64,000 bases of DNA from Sophora flavescens (GCA_030762895.1 CM061068.1:81475840-81539839), one strand, 5' to 3'; counted from the first letter of the stretch, positions 32,807 through 45,821 are shown. Notes: generated by a model not told the origin, from the letters alone. Made by a program: numbers and translations.

Positions 32807-33910
32807 GGTAATTTGCTTTCTCTTAAAAACTTTTCTTTTACCTTTGTCTCGATTACAATCGAACCACACGCTCCATTAAAAGACTTCGACCAATCAAACC
32901 TTTTTTATCAACAACTCTGTCAGCGTCTTTCGACTAGAGGGGCTTCTTTTACAAAGCAGTGGAAACACATAGAGCGATTATTTCCTTCAAGACTAGGACT
33001 CGTGGAGATATTCATTATTGCTTTCCTTTTCTCCTCATTGTGCACCGTTATCTTTCTTATTGACTTTGAAATACTGGGCTTTCTTTGGTTCAAACCATTC
33101 GTTGAAGTAACCATTAGAATTATCCAATCATACTATCAAACTTAAATTTACTTAAATTGAGACACAATTTCAATGTGCAAGCATGATTTAAGCACAATAG
33201 GGAGAAATGGATGAATGAAATCCTTGCCTTAATATGAGAATTTACATTGCACACAAGGAAATTGGAAAGAAAAAGCGGAAATACAAAGGGGTGTATGGGA
33301 ATTTGTACGAAAAGGGATAATGGAAAGAAAACCGCATAAAAATTTGCCCCAGTATTGGTTCCTTGATCCTCTTAACTCGATTCCCAAAGAATCGCTTGAC
33401 GTCGCAGATCCCGGTCTCAGCTTCCACATTCATCCTTTCATTAACATTTCAATGATTTTCTTTGCCCCATCGGAGCTAAATCACAAACAAAATTGCCCCC
33501 AGTGTAGCATGTTATGAGCAAAACTCCCAGCGTGGTGGATATTGAGATATCTCTTAAACCGCCCTTTTTGGGGTTTTCACATAAGATTCAGCTTCTTTGT
33601 CCTAATTTTTGCTTAGGTCGCCTTTCGTGTTTTCAACCTAACTGACTTCTCTCTCTCTCTATTTCTCTTTTTTTTTTCTTCTTTTTTTATACCCTAACTT
33701 TTGCTTAGGCCGCCCTCGAGGTTTTCAACCTAACGGACTTCTTTTACTTTATTTTATTTATGCCCTAACTTTTGCTTAGGTCGCCTCACGTTTTCGACCC
33801 TCCACGGGCTCCCCCTCCCCCTTTTTCTTCTTCTTATTTTTTTTTTTTATATCGTGCATAGAACTTTTTTCACCATAAGAGTTTACGGTGTCTCGGCAGC
33901 TCGCCCATTT
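32807..33910 (-). other. Region between integrase and 3' UTR repeats, minus Ogre
   Basis: Homologous to 52804-53850 of the plus copy. It contains at least three copies of a CTTTTGCTTAGGTCGCC...TTTTCAACCTAAC phrase (33600-33800), the reverse complement of the repeated GTTAGGTTGAAAAC...GGCGACCTAAGCAAAAG phrase of the other copy. No coding content. Confidence 0.6.
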
Positions 33911-34870
33911 TCATCTCTTAGGACCAATGCTCCGCCCCGAGTATGCCTCGCTTACTATATATGGCCCTTTATAATTGGGTTCCCATTTTCCTCGGGCATC
34001 TTCTTGGTTAGGAAGCATTTTCTTTAACACCAAATCACCTGGTTGAAACTCTCTATGGCGGACTTTCTTATTAAAGGCTTTGGCCATCCTTCTCTGATAT
34101 AGTTGTCCATGACAAAGGGCCACCAGTCTTTTTTCCTCGATCATGTTTAACTGATCATATCGAGCTTTGACCCATTCTGATTCTTCCAAGTCAGCTTCCA
34201 TCAACACTCTTAATGAAGGGATTTCAACCTCTATAGGAGAAACAGCCTCCATTCCATACACCAATGAGAAAGGCGCGTTGCCCTGTACTTGATCGTATAT
34301 TGGCACGATACGCACGCAAGGAGTACGGCAACATTTCATGCCAATCCTTATAATTTACAACCATTTTAGCATCAATTTTCTTGACATTCTTGTTGGTCGC
34401 TTATACCGCCCGCTTATCTAAGGTCTATATGGGGTGGAATTATGGTGCTTGATTTTAAAAGTCTCTAATAACTTCTTTACGTCCACCCCATTAAGATCGG
34501 CATCATTGTCTCGTAATGATTCTTTCCCGTATTCCATAGCGACAAATAATATCTCTTTTCGGGAACTTAGTAAACACCTTCCGAAAGTTATATTGCCATA
34601 TGATGTCAGCTTCTACCCACTTAGTGAAGTAATCTATTGCAACCGGGATGAAGCGATGTCCGCTTGAGCCTCGGGATTGATTGGTCCAATGACGCCTAGT
34701 CCCCACATAGAAAATGGCCATGGAGACACCGTGATTGTGTAGTTGGAACGGTGGAGCTTTGATCCGATCCGCATATATTTGGCATTTATGGCATTTTCGG
34801 ACATACTCCGCATAATCGCTTCATTGTTAGCCAATAGTGACCATTTTGTAGGTCTTCGTGCCATCATGTG
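33911..34870 (-). pseudogene. Ogre integrase, minus-strand copy
   Basis: Pieces in several frames match the plus copy: a C-terminal part (NAPFSLVYGMEAVSPIEVE, REFQPGDLVLKKMLPNQED) at 33911-34290, a core part with YFTKWVEAD at about 34610, and IGPINPEAQADI with the region before it at 34634-34867. Frameshifts separate all of them, and part of the central core is missing or unreadable. In this copy the codon that is TGA in the plus copy (position 51997) is still TGG (Trp). Confidence 0.7.
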
Positions 34871-37260
34871 ACCATTGGCATGCGCTCCACATATCCCTTT
34901 CGTGAACTTCTGTCATGATAATCCGAGCTTCACGAGCATCAACACATCTTATGAGGACCCCATCATAGTTCCTCTTATATAGAACTTCGCCATCTAAGTA
35001 AAAGGACATTGATAATCTATGAACCGCCCTCTTGTTTATTTCATTTGCTCCAGTCAGTGACGCTCTATTCTTCATATATTGCTTGATGTCGTGATACCAA
35101 GGATTACCATCGAAGCTCTTCTTCCACATGTGCACAAGATGTCTGGCTCATCTTGTACCTTCACTTGAATAGGCCGGACGGTGGTATGGAGACCCAGCTT
35201 GGTCTTAGCGGCTAATGTGGCTAAAGCATCCGCAAATTGATTCTTGTCTCGAGTCAAGTGCGAGAAAGTAATCTCATCAAACTTCGCAACTAACTGAGTC
35301 AAGTATTTCGATACGGGATAAGCTTGGGATATTTAGTTTGCCATTCGATGTTGACTTGATAAATGATTAAGGCTGCATCTCCAAAGACTTTTAGCCGTTT
35401 TATTCCAAGACCGATTGCCGCTTGTAATCCACTTGCACATGCTTCATACTCAAGAATATTGTTGGTGCATTCGACCCGAGCTTAACGCCCCACCGGTATT
35501 GCTTGCCCTCCCAGAGACAACCACCGCTCCTATGCCTCTTCCATGCATTTTAATTGCTCCATCAAAATACATCTTCCACATATCATCTTCCTCTGCTTTC
35601 ACCTTCTTCTAATGACAGATCTCTCCTTCGTGGAAGTCGGGATATAATTGGTCGCCCTCCCTCAATAGGGTTTTCACTAAGTGATCAGCAATTGCACATC
35701 CCTTAACGGATTTCCGGTCACATATTTAATATCGAATTCTGATAATATCATTTGCCACTTTGAGACCCTTAATGATATGTGAGGACTTTCAAAGATGTAC
35801 TTCAAAGGGTCCATTCGAGAGATTAACTAAGTGGTGTAGTATAACATGTATTGCCTGAGTCTCTTGGAGGTCCATACCAATGCGCAACAAGTCTTCTCAA
35901 TTGCCATGTATCGAGCTTCGCAGCCATTAAACTTCTTGCTTAGATAGTAAATTGCATGTTCTCTCTGCCGCACTCATCATATTGCCCCAACATTGCCCCC
36001 ATCGAGGTCAGGAGGATCGTGAGATACAAGATGTTCAAAGACGACCTTGAGTGGGCGGCACCAACACCGGTGGGTTTAATAGGTATGCCTTTATTTTGTC
36101 AAAGGCTTCCCGACATTCCTCATTCCATCTTCCCGATTATTCTTCTTTAATAGCTTAAAAATAGGCTCACACGTGCTTGTCAAGTTAGCAATGAATCTCC
36201 AAGCAATGTAATTTAATCTCCTAGAAAACCCCTTACTTATCGCTCATTCTGGGAGCCGCATGTCCATGACCGCCTTTGCCTTTTCCTACCGCACTCAGAT
36301 TCCTTCCCCTCGGACTACAAAACCCAACACTTCCCCACAGGCTCCAAACACACATTTCGTGGGATCGAGTCTCGCATTGTACTTCCTTAATCTCTCAAAT
36401 AACTTATGCAAAACTGCTACATGACTTTCCCCTCCTTAGACTTAGCCACTATGTCATCCACATATACCTCTATTTCCTTGTGCATCATATCGTGGAACAA
36501 TGCTACCATAGCACGCCGGGTAGGTGGCTCCTAGATTCTTCACCCCAAAAGGCATTACTCAGAATAAAAAGTTCCCAAGGGGTGATGAAAGTCGCTCTTC
36601 TTTTTCGCCGACGCCCATGAGAATCGATTGTATCCCGAATACCCATCCATGAAAGAGAATCTGGGGTTCCTTGTCGGTCGCTCACAAGGACATCAATATG
36701 AGGCAACGGAAGTCATCCTTCGGACTTGCTTTGTTCAAATCCCTAATCCACACACATTCTTACTTTTCCATCCTTCTTTGGTAATCGGGTACACATTAGC
36801 GACCCACTGGGTGTCTCGACACTTCCACAAACCCAACTTCTAACTCGCTTAGTTACCTCTTCTTTGATCTTTAGTGACATATCCGGATGCATCCTCCTCA
36901 ACCTTGTTTCTTCACCACCGTATCTGGGTACAATGGGATTTTATGTGATGCTATCTCTGGATCCAATCTGGCATATCTTTGTAGGACCATGCAAACACAT
37001 CAAGGTACTCCTTAAATAGCGCGACCATTTCTGCACGCTCGGATTATCCACTATTTTCAACTCCTTCTTGTCTTCCTCGTCCCCATATTAATCACTTCTA
37101 TAACTTCATCATTTGCAAGAACCCATTTTCTCGAGCGCCTATTGACTTTTGTAAATTCTCAATGGCCTCTTCTTCCTCACTAATCCTGAATCGTCTTCAT
37201 CAACAAATCGCTAGGAATCAAAATGAGGTTTCAGGTTCTTTTGGAGACAAACCTTCGACA
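34871..37260 (-). pseudogene. Ogre RT, RNase H and second RNase H, minus-strand copy
   Basis: Recognisable by comparison with 49603-51999. The zinc-binding/linker piece (SMSFYLDGEVLYKRNYDGVLIRCVD) lies at 34830-35050, the RNase H tail (EITFSHLTRDKNQFADALATLAA) at 35215-35300, the acidic start of the second RNase H near 35550-35600, and the RT palm (the YVDD region) near 36440-36490, with its start near 36900. Dozens of small indels make any continuous translation impossible. At two sites where the plus copy has stops (50839 and 50974), this copy keeps TGG and GAA. Confidence 0.7.
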
Positions 37261-38500
37261 AAGTGGTGAGGTTTCTGAAAGAAGATGTTTGAAACAAGAG
37301 AAATATAGGCAAGGATATTATTCAAGAAATGAAACACAATTGATACAAGATGAAGGGTAGGGAAAGGAAGACATCAAGAAAAATGTGAAAAATCATACTA
37401 ACTCATTTTATTCATTTCTCAACCAAAGTAAACATCAGTTTATACGAGATACAAAAAGATAATTACTTCATGGAAATAACATCAACAAATGGTTCGGACT
37501 GCCAATTGCCAAGGACCTCATTGTGGTGAGTAGAGATAAATAATAGGGTTTCGCTTGCTTCTTCAAGTGAACTGATAGTAAAACGAGGGAAGTCAACTTT
37601 TGGCGAGATCACTAATTGATCCGAAAGTATCTCAAGTGAGGGATATAATCAAATTCCTTTCTTTCTTCTTTCTTGCCTCTCAGAGTCAGTACTTCATATC
37701 TTCTGACTAGGGAAGGATTGTATCCTAGCCCATGTCTTCCATCTCTTGTAATCGCCGTGATCGGTTGAGGGATCCCTTGGAGGCTTGCCCCTAGACCTCT
37801 TCCCTTCTCGACACCTGCTCCTTTCCATTATACTGACTCGCCACTTCATTCACATTTTTGCATCGGTAGCTCCTCCTTCTGTTCTCTCGCTTAAGATTTC
37901 AAAACTACATAGGGAATCATCCTCGACTTGCTCGCACTTTCTAAGACGATGGCACCAAACAGATTTGAAAGCATGATTTCCCCTCGCCATGGATGGTAAT
38001 TACAACCCATCCTCAATATATTTCAGATGACACGATGCAATGTTGATGGAACAACACCAGCTTCATGAATCCAAGGCCTTCCTAGGGACGGTATAAGCTG
38101 GATGGATCTCCATGACTTGAAAGAGGACACGAAACAACTAGGCCCTACTTGAGGGGCAGGTTATTTCCAAAGATCCCTCTCGTCCCACTCAAAGGCTCGC
38201 ACAATCATCTCTTTGGGTGTCAAATTGGCCAAGCCTATGTTTAGTTGCTCTAGAGAGGACAACGGAATCACATTCAATGCCGAGACACCATCTATAAGCA
38301 CCTTCCAATCACAAACTTTGCACCTTTAGGGGTAATGGGAGTGCCTAGACTACCTCTAAATTTGAAAACACCTCATCTTCCGAGAAATGGATCATGTTTA
38401 TCCGCCACCGATCCACCATGTTTACTACATTCTCTCAAGCGTGACGTCGCGATTAACATAAGCTTCATTCAACACCTCCAATAATGCCTTACGATGCATT
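37261..38500 (-). pseudogene. Ogre intron-like stretch, G-patch and protease, minus-strand copy
   Basis: 37261-37480 corresponds to the intron-like segment 49250-49430 of the plus copy: an A-rich mirror of its T-rich tract, with CTGAAAGA at about 37276 equal to the TCTTTCAG acceptor region. 37740-37830 corresponds to the G-patch block (reverse of AGAGATGGAAGACATGGACTAGG and neighbours), and 38030-38420 to the protease. Reading frames are broken throughout. Confidence 0.6.
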
Positions 38501-40830
38501 TGATGTGGAGATGCGACAAAGCCAGATTCTTGCCGTTTCTTCAACTCGCTATCACATCGTATTCACTTTGTTTCATGATCTTCGTAACTCTTCCTCTTCT
38601 TCTTCATTCTCTTTTCCTTCATTTTTGGTATTCTTCCTTGCTTCTTCTTCTACCGGGTCATAGCATCGCCCACTCTTTCGTGATGCCTCCAATTCTCACA
38701 ACATTAGTAATCCGGCCTTCAAAGTTTCTCCGCCTCCTACTAGCTCAACTTTCTGCTCATAATTCCAGGGTAAACGTGTATGATTATAGGAAAAAGGAGT
38801 TGGCTTTGTCACCTTTACAATCACTTTTCCTCGGCTTCGACATCATTCATGTGGTATCCGGAGCACAACTTTTTCAACCACACTAACTTCTTCGTTGTAC
38901 TCGCCTAACTTGGATCACCCCCGGTAGTAATCCTTGGACTCTGACCTTAAAGTCCCAACAAGTTTCGACATCATGCCCTACCCGCCCATGATGATAATCA
39001 CAACTTAAATCACCATCATACTTCTTTTTTCTCCAATCGCTTCATTGATGCAACAATATCATATCCTCCTAGCCCCGCATACTTTTGCACGGGGTTCGCA
39101 ATTCCAAAACCTTCTTGACTTGAGGCCCTCTCACTTCCAAGTTATTCACGCTATTTCCGCATTATGCCTCGGGATTGGGTTATTAACAATGCTAGCCCAG
39201 ACCTTCTTCGAAACCCAATCTTCCACAAGCAATCAATTTTCTTCTTTCTTAAGGCCTCACATTCTTCAATGGAATACCCCGTAGGCATCCATGTGATACT
39301 GTAGTCAAGTTTGGATTGTACCAGCAGGAAAGGTGGTTCCATAGGCCGCACGGGTTTCCACATTAGTGTGACATCAAATAGTTGTTTGAACAAATCTGCA
39401 TTGAGATGGACGCTCTGGGAAAGGAGGTGATTTTGATATCGGGGATGCCCCCGATTTGGAAAATTTGACCGAGGTCGAGGGTAGTTTGGATGGGTTTGCT
39501 GAGGTGCGTGGATCTGAGTATATGTCAGCAGTGGGTGGTATGGCCGAGGGTAGGGATGTTATTTATTTGGCTTTCTGGCTGGGATGGTTGGCGAGGCATG
39601 TTGGGAGGGTAAAATGGTGTTTGGTCCGATATGGTGCTTGGTACCTTGGGTATGAAGGACATGTCGAGGTCCAAAGTTTGGCTGGTGTTGCCATAATTTG
39701 CTTCGCTTTTCTTCTCAGCTGGAACCCCTTCGATGCACGCTTCCATGTCGCGCTTTCGACAACTTCCGGCCTGCTAGATTTCAATTCTTTCCCCCGCAAT
39801 CAAGTCGAGAAATACCTATAAGCTACTCCCGCCATTGCTCCATAAGGGGGGATCCCGTGGTTCCCAAAAAGATAGCACATTTTGACAACATCAGCGCCTC
39901 AACCGAGCACCAAAACCCTCCACCTTTGTGCATACTGCTTGAAGGATTCATCACTCTTCTTCCGCATTGTAGTCAATCTGCTCACGGCTGAGCTATGTCC
40001 AAATTGAATTTGTATTGATCCATGAACAAATCGACAATTCTCGCCCACCGAGAGATCTTAGAATGGTCTAATCAAGGTACCACTCTAGTGCGATTCCTGG
40101 CCAAACTTTCTTGGAAAAGCCAATGAGGAACTTGTCATCCTTAGACCGTATGGCCATTTTGGTGGCATAGCTAATCAAATGGAATCGTGGGTTCCTCTAC
40201 TCCCCATATTTGGAAAATCAGGAATTTTGAAATCCTTGGGAATCACGACATTTGTGGCAGGACAAAGTTCTTCAATCTTGGAAGGCCATAAGCATTTGAG
40301 CCCTTGATCTCTTTATTTGTTCTTATACCTTCTCCATCCACTCTTCCTTCATCTTACTCCGGTCCAAACCGACTCCTCTTGATTGTTCGTGAATGAATGC
40401 ATGGGGTTTTTCCCATGTAGCCAGCAGCCTCATGATACACATTCTCGATGGGGATATCCTTCTCGACGGGGATTACTATGGGCTTCACGTTAACCCGACA
40501 TTCCCGAGTAAAGCTATGGTTTATTGGCGCCGCCACCATGGAGAGGGCCGATCAGACCCACGTGGGTCATCTTCGCTTCCACTTCTATTTACACTAAGCC
40601 TCACAAGAGATTCCCTCATATCCTCAGTGTAGACCCAACCTTGCTTCGAGTTTCAGATTTCTCACCACCCTTCCCTCACTTCGCCTACTTCTAAACTCAA
40701 GTTCCTTCCTGCCTCGTGATTGTCAGTGTACCATCCCGGTCCTGGGATTGTGTTGTAAACTCGGGTTTGATTGGTACTGCCTTTCTTAGGTCGCGCAATG
40801 ATTCTCAACCCTCGCATTCGTGCTTTTAGC
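38501..40830 (-). pseudogene. Ogre gag, minus-strand copy
   Basis: Several pieces match the plus-strand gag (45747-47602). These include DLFKQLF, EPPFLL and SIEECEALRKKK near 39150-39393, and the N-terminal region at 40354-40539 (IPVEKDIPIENVYHEAAGYMGKTP). The right limit is set by homology of 40765-40815 with 45747-45800. It is strongly frameshifted. Plus-strand frames here (for example 39456-39821) are shadows. Confidence 0.65.
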
Positions 40831-41219
40831 TTTGTTTAAAAAATCACAATTATTATTATTATTATTAAAAGAAAGATAAAGTATGCTTCAAAAACCATGA
40901 ATTCTTTCTTTTGCAAAGGAAATACCATTTTTGTAGCAAGCAACTTCACCCCGACACATAACTCTAGGGGCACGCCCCCTTAGGTTAATGCTGGTTGATG
41001 ACAACCCACGGGGACATGTCCTCAATAGACAACATCATTCACTAGCAATGCAATCATACAGCCTACTTGCAACACACCATAAGATAGAGAGAATTTATTG
41101 ATGGATGTAACCCCTAAAAAAAGCTTTTATTTCTTTTGAAGAGAAAAAACAATGTCTCCCATCTAACGTAATTACATCAAAAGTTTTAAAGTCTTCCTTT
41201 TGAACCCGCTAGCAAGACC
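40831..41219. other. Spacer between ORF1 and gag of the minus Ogre
   Basis: No frame; an ATT/TTA-rich run at 40847-40870. Such a spacer is expected between ORF1 and gag. Confidence 0.4.
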
Positions 41220-43180
41220 CTACAATACTTCATGAAGCTTAGCTATTTTTGGAGGTATTGTAGATCCGTCATTCATGCGAGCTTGGACTAGTGCTTCCTC
41301 GAGGTGACCTACAAACTGATAGGTATGGTATTGGAAACTTCGTGAGAGGTGTTCATATCTTTTCTTCCAAGCATCTCTCACACCCTTCAAATCTTTTGCC
41401 ACTGATTCCCGGCCTACTAACCATTCTTCCCCGTTGTCCGATCTCATCCTCATATTGTTTTTTCTCCTTTCAACATCCCTGAGCCTCATCCACAACTCGC
41501 GCTCTTTCTCTTGCAATTTTTTCAATGATTCGCGATAGTCGCAAATGCATTCCATCCTTCATCGTAGTGGCCCAAGATGAGTTAAGGCTTCTTGTAGAGA
41601 TCCTATGCTTTCTCCAACATCCGGATTCTCTCGAACGTGCACTTCGATTTTTGCCCCCAAGTCTTCTTTTTCTTGAAGATTTGTGCCAACACCCTTTTTT
41701 GATCCTTTATCCTTGCTAGTAACTTGAACTTTGACTCTTTCATATTCCCCTCCTCGCCCTCTTTGCTGGAGCCGCGCTTCATATGCATCGGGCACATTCA
41801 TCTTTCAAATGTTCTATCCTCATGTTTAACTTCTGGATTTGGTGTTGGAGCACACGATGGTGATTTGATCTGCTTCATTCTTTTCCTCTAGCACTCTCAT
41901 CTGGGCCATCATAACCTCAACTCTTTTAACATTTCTGCCCATTTGCCGGATTTTCATCTTCATGCGAGATTGGTCTCAAATAACACGGTTGTCTTTCCTG
42001 CTTTCCTCCATGCCTGGAGTTTTTAGTATGAGAAATAATTTGTCTTCCCAACTCATCGGATCCTTAGCATCTGATGTTGCTCTTGAGGATCTAATATCCA
42101 TTGTTGTATTCTTGACAACCTCGCATTCTTGATATAAGAACAAAATTCCACCTAACACTTCTTCAAGTGGTTCCTCAAGTGAGTCCACTTCAATTGTCGA
42201 ATCACAAGTGCCGGAGAATATGACACGCAACCCTTGGTCCCATCAAAGGAATATTCGAGAAATTCTACAAATCGAAGATGACTGTATTTCCTTTATACCA
42301 AGGACACATCCAGCAAAAAGCTTTCGAATCAACCTTATCAAATTCTTGTCTCCATTCATCGGGTTTGTGTGGGGTTACGGAATGTGATGGAATCTCTTAA
42401 AGGGTCATCAATCCCACTAACATAATTTCCAGCATACATGTGAGTCACGTACCCAAACATACAACATTTGTGCACAACATCGTAATTTGCCTTGTTGATT
42501 TTCATGGCAAACCTGCAATGATAGGAAAGTTTCGCCAAAATCGCGGGAACAGAGTTTACATTATATTCTTCGACCTTGTAGTAGACATCCAAGGCCGCGT
42601 AATCCACCATGTCTCGGTATAAAGGGAAAAGCACCAGCCCATAAATGGTTAAAGTTAACACCCGCTTGAAGATAACCCAATTATTTTGTCGTGCTAGCTC
42701 CCGGAGATAAACTTCAAGGAATCTTCGCCTGCACTTCCGACAGCCTCCTTTTTCCATTTTGTCCGATGGCTTCTGGAGAATTTCCAACAACTCGCAACCT
42801 TCCCATCACTAACATACTGGCCATAATAGAGATAAACACGAGACTCCCTTGGAAGAGGGCATCCGTAGCATGTATGCATATTCTTCTATAGTCGGGTCAT
42901 ATCCACCTGCGAACTCGAAACACCTCAAATTGTCCCAATATTGGGCCAAAGCACTCAAGCCCGAAGCATCTACATGTATGTGTAACAAGTCCAAAATCTT
43001 CCCATACTTGCTTGCAAAACTCTCGAACACACTTCTTTTGGCATCAAGCGACCGATTTCCTAAAGTCTTCACACTGATTTTCACGCTCAATCCTAATATT
43101 CTTCTTCGTGCCAATTGCATTGCTAGAGTTAGACATTTTCGCTCCTCGCTACATGTATAGCGTCTTTCCTCCACAAAAAG
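41220..43180 (-). pseudogene. Ogre ORF1 (extra ORF upstream of gag), frameshifted
   Basis: ORF1 of Ogre elements is a long ORF before gag whose function is unknown. Here the N-terminal part (42809-43174) contains SVFESFASKYGKILDLLHIHVDASGLSALAQYWDN and PTIEEYAYMLR. I associate these with the DUF7745-type domain of many legume proteins. The next piece (42356-42790) continues with FKRVLTLTIYGLVLFPLYRDMVDYAALDVYY. The C-terminal part (41220-41801) is rich in charged residues and coiled-coil-like (ESLKKLQEKERELWMRLRDVE). At least four frame changes break it, and the plus-strand element has lost this region to the gap, so only one copy is visible. Confidence 0.6.
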
Positions 43181-44009
43181 AGAATCACCTAAAAATATAT
43201 ATTATTATTTTTTACAAAAGTGAAAAAAGTAAAAAATAAATAAAAATAAGATAAATAATAAATTAAAGCAAAATATACATATATAAATATGTATTTTATT
43301 TATTTATTAACCATTTGTTAAAACACGAAGGGAAATGAAGTAAAAATGAATAAATAAGTAAAATAGAGAAAACATAAGAGATATGGCACGCCCAAGTGTC
43401 TTAAGAGGTGGCAATCAGTGGTACCTATGATGGCAACTTCTAAGTCGAGCGGCCAAGTCAATTTAGGAGTATAAACTTTAGGGACGGCTCTAGACTTCTA
43501 GTCATGGTCCCCCTGATTGCCTTTGTCATGACCCAGTTCATTAACCCAATCACAAGTAAGATAAACCTCTCAGACGATTAGTCCATGACACTAGTAATAA
43601 CCGAGGGTGAGTCAACAAATATCGTAGGGCACTAGGCCTTCAATGATAATGCTGAAGTCACCGCTAACCTTAAGATCCCACAAGTCGTATGAGCCAAAGT
43701 GTGTGAAAATGGGTGCCTGTTGTGTGTGTGGGGAGGCATACAAACCCGTACAATCCAAAACTACTTGAACCTCGAAAGACAAGCAAACAAACAAATACCA
43801 TGATCTTTCTATCCTAGTGTAAAATGATTATTAAAGCAAAAAGGAAAAATAAAATAAAATAAAATAAAAATAAAGATAAAATTAAAAATAAATAAACAAA
43901 TAAACAAAAAAATAAAAGAACAAAAAAATGCAAACAATAAATACCAAAACGCACAACTCATTACTTCGTGCTTGACTCGAAGCTTCTCTCTGGGAGTCGC
44001 TATCACGTG
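43181..44009 (-). other. Leader between 5' LTR and ORF1 of the minus Ogre
   Basis: Very A/T-rich with AAATAAATAAA runs at 43200-43380 and 43840-43930. Near 43987-44005 the minus strand reads AGCGACTCCCAGAGAG. This may be a decayed primer-binding site (many plant gypsy elements have TGGCGACTCC-like sites), but the LTR edge is too degraded to be sure. Confidence 0.35.
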
Positions 44010-45246
44010 AACTTAAAATCTACAGGACTGCGAGGGATAAAAAGAGATTTAAAGGAAAAGTAGAGTCCCACTAATTTTATTTAATTTAGGAAAATTGGAA
44101 AACCCAGGAAAAACTATTTTGGAAACCAAGCTGAGTTCTGGAGTCCTACGAGTGCAGTGGAAGGTGTTACCCCACACGCCCATCCTACAAATGACCTTGA
44201 ATTACCTTGCAAATTAAATTATTTATTTGTTTACCCCAAAAATATTTAGCAAGGAAGGATTTGTTTATTTATTAATATTTATTTTTATGTTTTTATTTGT
44301 TTTTATTTATTTTTTTATTAAAAAAAGATATATTATTGATAAATCCTAAAATGAGGCTGAACACTGCACGCAAGTCCAGGGCAACTTAGTTAGGGAGATT
44401 GAGCATGACACTTGTCATAGAGCAATCCAATACATTAAATGAATTAGCCACTAATTATCCACATTAAATAAATTAAATACAAAAAAAAGAACAAAAATAA
44501 AGGAAAATTAATTTGGCTCGACGAGACGACATTGGATCTCCGCTTCCTACGTGATTCTGGCTCGATAGGAAACTCAAAGCTACGTGTAGTTTGCAGAGAA
44601 TATTTTGATTGTTGGTTTTAATTTTTATGAAAATTTTTTTTATTTTATTTATTTTAAAAAAGTGGTTTTTCTTTTAATCGAAAACTCCTAAACGAGATAG
44701 AACATATGTATGCGCCCACTGAGCTATCTCATATCTAAGGAATTGAGGTGGAAACTCTACAAAAGCAATCCCAATTTTTTTAATGTTTCTTTTTTTACTT
44801 CATTCTATTTTGTTTATTTCAATGTGCTACATCAACTAGTTTCATACAATTTTACTATCTAACTTCTTTTTTTTTAAAAATCATGTTAAACCCACCTGGG
44901 CCTTGGGCTCAAGTCCAATAACTAATCCAAAATAATTATCCAGAAATAAATAAAAGAGATAATAAAACAAAATAAGGAAACAAAAGCTACTAAAACCCTA
45001 ATGTGATTATACATAAAAATAAGACATCGGGCAGAAGTCCTTCTTCTACCTCCTTCTACCTCGCGGCGGAGAACAGAGAAAGGGATAGCACGCGCGTTTG
45101 ATCAGAGCCTTGAACGGAGGCCGGGCGCTGCGGGAGCAGCGTGGTGGCAAGCGCCGTCTTGAGTCGCACAAGGAGGAGCCTGGCAGACGACTCCGACGCG
45201 AGTTGAAGCAGGAGAAGAGAGGAGCGAGGAGAAATCTTCCTCCGAA
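44010..45246 (-). repeat. 5' LTR of the minus-strand Ogre element, cut by the gap
   Basis: Aligns by eye with 29790-31060 of the other LTR but lacks many short pieces (for example GGTGTTACCCCACACG in place of GGTGTTAAGCACCTTACATCG). The terminal ~25 bases at the leader side are unrecognisable. It runs to the first N. The pattern of scattered small deletions differs from the substitution-dominated differences between most element copies here, and resembles noisy consensus at a contig end. Confidence 0.7.
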
Positions 45247-45746
45247 NNNNNNNNNNNNNNNNNNNNNNNNNNNNNNNNNNNNNNNNNNNNNNNNNNNNNN
45301 NNNNNNNNNNNNNNNNNNNNNNNNNNNNNNNNNNNNNNNNNNNNNNNNNNNNNNNNNNNNNNNNNNNNNNNNNNNNNNNNNNNNNNNNNNNNNNNNNNNN
45401 NNNNNNNNNNNNNNNNNNNNNNNNNNNNNNNNNNNNNNNNNNNNNNNNNNNNNNNNNNNNNNNNNNNNNNNNNNNNNNNNNNNNNNNNNNNNNNNNNNNN
45501 NNNNNNNNNNNNNNNNNNNNNNNNNNNNNNNNNNNNNNNNNNNNNNNNNNNNNNNNNNNNNNNNNNNNNNNNNNNNNNNNNNNNNNNNNNNNNNNNNNNN
45601 NNNNNNNNNNNNNNNNNNNNNNNNNNNNNNNNNNNNNNNNNNNNNNNNNNNNNNNNNNNNNNNNNNNNNNNNNNNNNNNNNNNNNNNNNNNNNNNNNNNN
45701 NNNNNNNNNNNNNNNNNNNNNNNNNNNNNNNNNNNNNNNNNNNNNN
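45247..45746. other. Assembly gap, exactly 500 N
   Basis: A round-number run of N placed by scaffolding. By comparison with the minus copy, the plus-strand element is missing its 5' LTR (~2 kb), leader, ORF1 and gag start, so the true gap is likely at least ~5 kb. Frames that bridge the N run are artefacts. Confidence 0.98.
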
Positions 45747-45821
45747 TCGAGAATCATTGCACGACCTAAGAAAGACAATACCAATCAAACCCGAGTTCAC
45801 AACACAAGATCTCGGACCAGG

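Larger units (their letters stand above)
29772..45246 (-). mobile_element. Ogre/Tat-lineage Ty3/gypsy element, minus-strand copy, defective
   Basis: In element sense from right to left: 5' LTR (about 44010-45246, cut by the N gap), leader, ORF1 (about 43180-41220), gag (40830-38500), protease and G-patch (38500-37480), intron-like stretch (about 37480-37260), RT/RNase H, second RNase H and integrase (37260-33911), repeats, and 3' LTR (29772-31640). An extra ORF before gag, a second RNase H before integrase, and an intron between protease and RT are the published hallmarks of Ogre elements. Reading frames are broken by very many one- to few-base indels, more than in the plus-strand copy, especially from 34000 to 45246. 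Confidence 0.8.

Noticed and set aside
36276..36620. 114-codon plus-strand frame
   Set aside because: Antisense to the decayed Ogre RT; the matching shadow occurs opposite the plus-strand RT at 50032-50304.
39456..39821. 121-codon plus-strand frame
   Set aside because: Antisense shadow of the decayed Ogre gag on the minus strand.
45056..45800. Open frames of 220-240 codons
   Set aside because: They cross the 500-N gap and consist mostly of unknown residues.
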